NCBI GenBank assembly: GCA_005217565.1
Contig: SJCO01000007.1
Coordinates: forward strand, 124,001 to 188,000
DNA length: 64,000 bases
Direction: 5' to 3'
From: Puteibacter caeruleilacunae
GTDB lineage: Bacteria; Bacteroidota; Bacteroidia; Bacteroidales; Prolixibacteraceae
The translations under genes were made by a program, and so were the position numbers. How positions within the stretch are numbered: the first letter of the stretch is position 1; every line of letters begins with the position of its first letter. Positions 60,762 to 64,000 of the stretch are shown one piece after another. Below the pieces are notes generated by a model, which worked only from the letters and a program-made list of their open reading frames with translations, did not search any database and was not told the DNA's origin.

Positions 60762-61877
60762 TTACATTAAGTGTTTCCACCATTTTTGAGTCTTGATGTT
60801 ATCAGAAACATAAATTGTTTCTCCCAACATTGGTGTTATCAAGTTGATGTTCCCACTTTCATGATACCTTTCAAGTTTTTCTAATGGTTCATACCAATGA
60901 TGGGGAGCCAGGTAAAAAACACCATAATGAATTGGTAAGTAGTGTTTGGCCTTTACATCATTGTAAGCTTTGGGCCATTCATGTGGAAGCATGTGAATAT
61001 TGTGCCAATCTTCATTGTACTGTCCACTTTCCATAAAAGCCATGTCGAAGGGACCATATTTCTCACCTATCTTTTTAAAGTGATCACCATAGCCACCATC
61101 TCCACTGAAGTATAGATTACTAGCGCCTGATTTTATAATCCATGAAGCCCATAATGTTTGATTCGTAGAGTTAAATGACCTTGCTGATTGGTGTTGTGTT
61201 GGTGCTGCCGAAAATGTTATTCCCTCAATATCTTTCGATTGCCACCAGTCAAATTCATTGATTCTAGTTGAACTGATGCCCCATTTACTTAAATGTACAC
61301 CTAGTCCTAAAGGAGTAATAAACTTGGTAGACTTATCACTAAAAAACTTTACAGTCTTCATATCCAGATGATCAAAATGATCGTGAGAAATCAGAATATA
61401 GTCTATATCTGGAAGTTCTTGAAGTGTGATGATTGGATCTTGAAAACGTTTAACCATAAAGGTCAAAGGTGAAGCATTCTCTGAGAATATAGGGTCAATT
61501 AAAATGATCTTTCCTTCAACGTTAAGCATCAATGAGGAGTGACCAAGCCAGATAACTTTGGTTTTATCTGAAGGTTTTACAAAATCAATCATATTAGGTT
61601 TCGTAAAAGGAAGTGGCTCTGAAGGAACCAGCTTGCTACGATTCTTATAAAAATTATACAGTAGCGTGAAAAACGATTTCTTTTTAAACATGGCACTAAC
61701 ACCAGAAGGGATAATTTCTTTGAAGGCTTCTTTCTCCTTGTCAAAGTTCGGAGAATTAGCAAGAGTCTTAATATCAGCGCTTCCTACACTTCCTCCAAGC
61801 TGAGTTTTTATTCTAAAGCCGCTGATTGCTACAATTGTTAATATAATGGCAGTTAAAAGCATATATTTATTTTTCAT
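60762..61877 (-). CDS. Membrane-anchored metallo-beta-lactamase-fold hydrolase (NAPE-PLD/UlaG-like)
   Basis: A 371-residue protein with an N-terminal membrane helix (about 4-22). The metal motif is H165-D-H167-F-D169-H170 in 'ILISHDHFDHLD', with 'IWLGHSSLMLNVEGKIILIDPIFSENASPL' before it and 'LYFSGDGGYGDHF', 'MESGQYNEDWHNIHMLPHEWPKAYNDVKAKHYLPIHYGVF' after it. These fit the N-acyl-phosphatidylethanolamine phospholipase D-like branch of the superfamily. A phospholipid or lipid-like ester is a likely substrate, but UlaG-like sugar lactonase activity cannot be excluded. It is a single gene with its own promoter. Confidence 0.85.
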   Translation of the reverse strand: MKNKYMLLTAIILTIVAISGFRIKTQLGGSVGSADIKTLANSPNFDKEKEAFKEIIPSGVSAMFKKKSFFTLLYNFYKNRSKLVPSEPLPFTKPNMIDFVKPSDKTKVIWLGHSSLMLNVEGKIILIDPIFSENASPLTFMVKRFQDPIITLQELPDIDYILISHDHFDHLDMKTVKFFSDKSTKFITPLGLGVHLSKWGISSTRINEFDWWQSKDIEGITFSAAPTQHQSARSFNSTNQTLWASWIIKSGASNLYFSGDGGYGDHFKKIGEKYGPFDMAFMESGQYNEDWHNIHMLPHEWPKAYNDVKAKHYLPIHYGVFYLAPHHWYEPLEKLERYHESGNINLITPMLGETIYVSDNIKTQKWWKHLM

Positions 61878-62068
61878 TCTTATTGATTATCAGATTGTTC
61901 TACCTGTTCATGAATTAAAGGATTAAAACCTACTTTTATTTATAAGATTATTAGAGTTCTAATAACCTATGCAAAATTGATGAATAAGTAACTAAATGTG
62001 ATAAACTTATTACAGGTATTTGTATACAAATTACAGAAAGTTGGATTCAGAGACTTACCTAGAATACA

Positions 62069-62099
62069 TCTTCAAGACTGGCAAGCCAGTTGATGAAGA
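62069..62099. other. Imperfect hairpin upstream of ferritin
   Basis: TCTTCA (62069-62074) pairs with TGAAGA (62094-62099), and ACTGG (62077-62081) with CCAGT (62086-62090), around a small inner loop. The gene-free stretch 61878-62253 holds only this hairpin and some AT-rich palindromic words; no ORF or RNA gene is supported. Confidence 0.25.
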
Positions 62100-62253
62100 C
62101 AGTTAGACGTTCAAATATCAGGAATCAATGATCTGTCTTTGCATTCATAGAACTGGGCCATCTATGTTAAAGTTTTCCTGCAACTTATTTCATTGCTTAG
62201 CCGTATTGATAACAATATACAATCACAATGCAGATTAATTAAAATTCATCGAT

Positions 62254-62754
62254 ATGCTTAAAGAAAATCTACTTAAAAAACTAAATGATCAGGTTACAGC
62301 TGAACATTACGCTTCAAATTTATATTTGGCAATGTCCTCTTGGTGTCAGGCACAAGGCCTAAATGGTGCCGCCCGATTTCTTAGTACCCACAGCAAAGAA
62401 GAGCTTGAGCACATGTATAAACTGTTTAACTATATTAATGAGACAGGAAGTATGGCAATTGTAGGTGCAATAGAAGCACCTCCAAGTGATTTTGAAGACC
62501 TAAAAGACGTGTTTGAACAGACCTATCAGCATGAATTATTAGTGACATCTAGAATTAATGAGTTGGTTGAATTAACACTTAATGAAAAGGACTATTCTAC
62601 TTTTAATTTTCTCCAATGGTATGTTGCAGAGCAGCACGAAGAAGAGGCCCTTTTTAAAGGTATACTTGATAGAATGGAAATAGTAGGAATCAAAGGTAGA
62701 AGTTTATTCATGTTAGATCAGGAAATAGGAAGGCTTGTTCCTGTTCAGCAATGA
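62254..62754 (+). CDS. ftnA: Ferritin (iron storage)
   Basis: A 166-residue four-helix-bundle protein of the bacterial non-haem ferritin family. The diiron ferroxidase ligands are E17 ('TAEHYASNLY'), E50 and H53 ('KEELEHMYKL'), with further Glu near 94 and 127-130 ('YVAEQHEEEALF'). Length and spacing match Ftn proteins of about 165-175 residues. It oxidises Fe(II) and stores Fe(III) in a 24-mer shell. It has its own spacer of 376 bases. A weak stem-loop follows the stop, then a polyferredoxin gene. Iron- or oxygen-dependent control is expected, but no Fur-type palindrome could be identified with confidence. Confidence 0.93.
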   Translation: MLKENLLKKLNDQVTAEHYASNLYLAMSSWCQAQGLNGAARFLSTHSKEELEHMYKLFNYINETGSMAIVGAIEAPPSDFEDLKDVFEQTYQHELLVTSRINELVELTLNEKDYSTFNFLQWYVAEQHEEEALFKGILDRMEIVGIKGRSLFMLDQEIGRLVPVQQ

Positions 62755-62775
62755 TCAATTTTAAGCTTAAAATCT

Positions 62776-62799
62776 CTGCCAGTCATAATTGACTGGTAG
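62776..62799 (+). terminator. Weak stem-loop after ferritin
   Basis: CTGCCAGTCA (62776-62785) pairs with TGACTGGTAG (62790-62799) with one G-U pair and a 4-base loop, but no T-run follows. It may be a terminator of low strength or a 3' stabilising structure. Confidence 0.35.
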
Positions 62800-62908
62800 G
62801 GATAGGATTAATCAGTTAACAAAATCAGGAGCGTTATACCTTTTATGTTAGTTTCATGTTAGAATTGATCATTTCTTTTGAATTGAACAAAATTTCAATT
62901 AAAAAGAT

Positions 62909-64000
62909 ATGCAGAGTGAAAAAGCAAAGCAAACACATATGTATGTTTGCAAAAACGCAGAAGTAAAAGAAAAGGGTGAAGCTAATAATCTATATCGATC
63001 CAAATTATTCCCAATATCATTCCAGATTATAAGTCTTATTGTACTTACCTTTCTAATTATTGGAGCCACAGGTGTTACTTCCAGCGATAAAGATCTGATA
63101 ACAATTTTACGAAATACGAATCTTGCAAACCTTATTGTTTGGTCATATTGGTGGCCAGCAATCATATTAACGGCAGTGTTTTTTGGAAGGCATTGGTGTA
63201 CTGTTTGTCCTATCGAGCTACTCGTGTCAATTGCAACTAAAGTAGGCATTAATAAGAGCGTGCCCAAAGGATTAAGATCAGGATGGATGATTCCGGTTCT
63301 CTATGGTTTTGTTGCTATCGTTGCAATAAGTTATTGGCAAATTCATCGGATTCCTCATCGAATGGCTTTATACCTTCTTTTACTAATGGGATTCGCTGTA
63401 GTTATCTCCCTTATATATAAAAAACGAGCTTTCTGTTCGTATTTCTGTCCGGTTGGGAAATTGCTGGGATTATATTCCTTATTATCGAAATTTGGAATAC
63501 GAGTGAAAGATAAAAGTATATGTGATTCATGTAAAACTAAAGATTGTATCAGTAATAAAAATCAGACAAATTTGATTGGTAGATCTTGTACTTCGAATAT
63601 ATATCCTGCGAAAGCTTCGGATAACCGAGACTGCATTCTGTGTTCTCAATGTGTAAAGTCGTGCTCGCACAACAATATCAAGTTAAAGAAGATTTCCAGA
63701 CCGTATCAATTGTTAGATTTTAACAAACTTAATTGGCCCGAAATAGCCATGATTGGAATTCTATCTGGTTTTGTATGTTACGAAATTCTATCGTCATGGT
63801 CGTTTAGTAAAGGAGTTGTTTTGGCTATACCTAATATGCTTCATAAGGTTAAATTGTTTGGTAATATACCAACAGGATTATTAAAAGGACTTACCTTATA
63901 TTTAGTGATACCTGCAATCTATTTATCCATAGTATCCTTGTTGGCTAAACTAATGGGGAAGCAATCCTTTGGATTTTATTTAAAAAGGACTGCAGGATTT
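62909..64000 (+). CDS. 4Fe-4S polyferredoxin membrane protein (NosR/CcoG-like), 3'-partial
   Basis: Reading from ATG 62909 gives 364 codons open to the window end. Several membrane helices (about 36-53, 78-94, 126-141, 150-169, 275-290 and 325-345) surround a conserved pair of Cys motifs: W96-C97-T-V-C100-P101 and C176-SYF-C180-PVG. They are followed by ferredoxin-type clusters C205/C208/C213, C227 and C242/C245/C248/C252. This is the layout of NosR C-terminal, CcoG or YccM-like electron-transfer proteins that pass electrons across the membrane via 4Fe-4S centres. The N-terminal 35 residues add an extra Cys (C14). It lies 154 bases after ferritin in the same direction. The C-terminus is cut off, so the family subclass is not decidable. 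Confidence 0.85.
   Translation, partial: MQSEKAKQTHMYVCKNAEVKEKGEANNLYRSKLFPISFQIISLIVLTFLIIGATGVTSSDKDLITILRNTNLANLIVWSYWWPAIILTAVFFGRHWCTVCPIELLVSIATKVGINKSVPKGLRSGWMIPVLYGFVAIVAISYWQIHRIPHRMALYLLLLMGFAVVISLIYKKRAFCSYFCPVGKLLGLYSLLSKFGIRVKDKSICDSCKTKDCISNKNQTNLIGRSCTSNIYPAKASDNRDCILCSQCVKSCSHNNIKLKKISRPYQLLDFNKLNWPEIAMIGILSGFVCYEILSSWSFSKGVVLAIPNMLHKVKLFGNIPTGLLKGLTLYLVIPAIYLSIVSLLAKLMGKQSFGFYLKRTAGF

Noticed and set aside
61878-62253. Possible small RNA or gene in the ferritin upstream gap
   Set aside because: Only one weak hairpin is present and no open frame, promoter-terminator pair or known RNA motif could be supported.
1-64000. tRNA, rRNA, insertion sequences, integrases, attachment sites
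   Set aside because: No cloverleaf or rRNA-like sequence, transposase, integrase or flanking repeat was recognised on either strand by eye; a tRNAscan or ISfinder search would be decisive.

Overview
The window looks like chromosome of a low-GC Bacteroidota, most likely a marine or algal-associated Bacteroidales/Marinilabiliales-type organism (taxonomy is inference). The signs are SusC/SusD pairs, an ECF sigma/FecR anti-sigma module, several secreted glycoside hydrolases and sulfatases, DUF5686 and DUF6268 proteins, LytTR and AraC regulators, and TAnnTTTG-like promoter boxes. I found no tRNA, rRNA, insertion sequence, phage gene or CRISPR array.

Positions 1-38.5 kb form a large polysaccharide-utilisation region. 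It opens with the 3' part of a SusD gene, a DUF1080 (3-keto-glycoside hydrolase-like) gene and a small cysteine-cluster protein. A glycosidase operon (2.76-9.62 kb) follows: GH78-like, GH28, membrane thioredoxin and GH78-like. Then come a lone sulfatase and an AraC regulator. The uptake core (12.4-19.4 kb) is ECF sigma, FecR, an STN-containing SusC, and SusD. A second catabolic operon (19.6-29.4 kb) encodes two five-bladed-propeller glycosidases, a sulfatase, a GH31 enzyme, a sodium:solute symporter and a cytoplasmic FAD oxidoreductase. A CarboxypepD_reg/DUF5686 protein, a membrane-spanning putative regulator, and a sulfatase - exported FAD oxidoreductase - CstA-like operon close the region. 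The enzyme set (GH78 x2, GH28, GH43-like x2, GH31, three different sulfatases) points to a sulfated, rhamnose- and uronate-containing glycan such as an algal sulfated polysaccharide. The exact substrate cannot be read from sequence.

Positions 38.6-41.2 kb hold an FMN-binding-like secreted protein, a YchJ-type SEC-C protein and a DUF2293 protein. In front of the last is a striking 11-bp-period repeat array. Positions 41.2-56.6 kb carry two complete RND efflux systems pointing away from a central AraC + LytS/LytTR regulator block. Positions 56.7-64 kb hold a PHP phosphoesterase fused to two ACT domains, an OmpR-type two-component system, a membrane-anchored metallo-beta-lactamase-fold hydrolase, ferritin, and a polyferredoxin membrane protein cut by the window end.

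The most interesting signals not explained by single genes are these. (1) A TGAAYA-N5-TGAAYA element recurs upstream of araC, the GH43 operon and the sulfatase/membrane-regulator pair. (2) A different 16-mer, TTGTCAAAWTGTACAT, is shared by the GH78 operon and the lone sulfatase. (3) A predicted inner-membrane one-component regulator has a periplasmic sugar-sensor-like domain. (4) Two paralogous FAD oxidoreductases, one cytoplasmic and one exported, sit with sulfatases, transporters and a DUF1080 protein, which could form an oxidative deglycosylation route.
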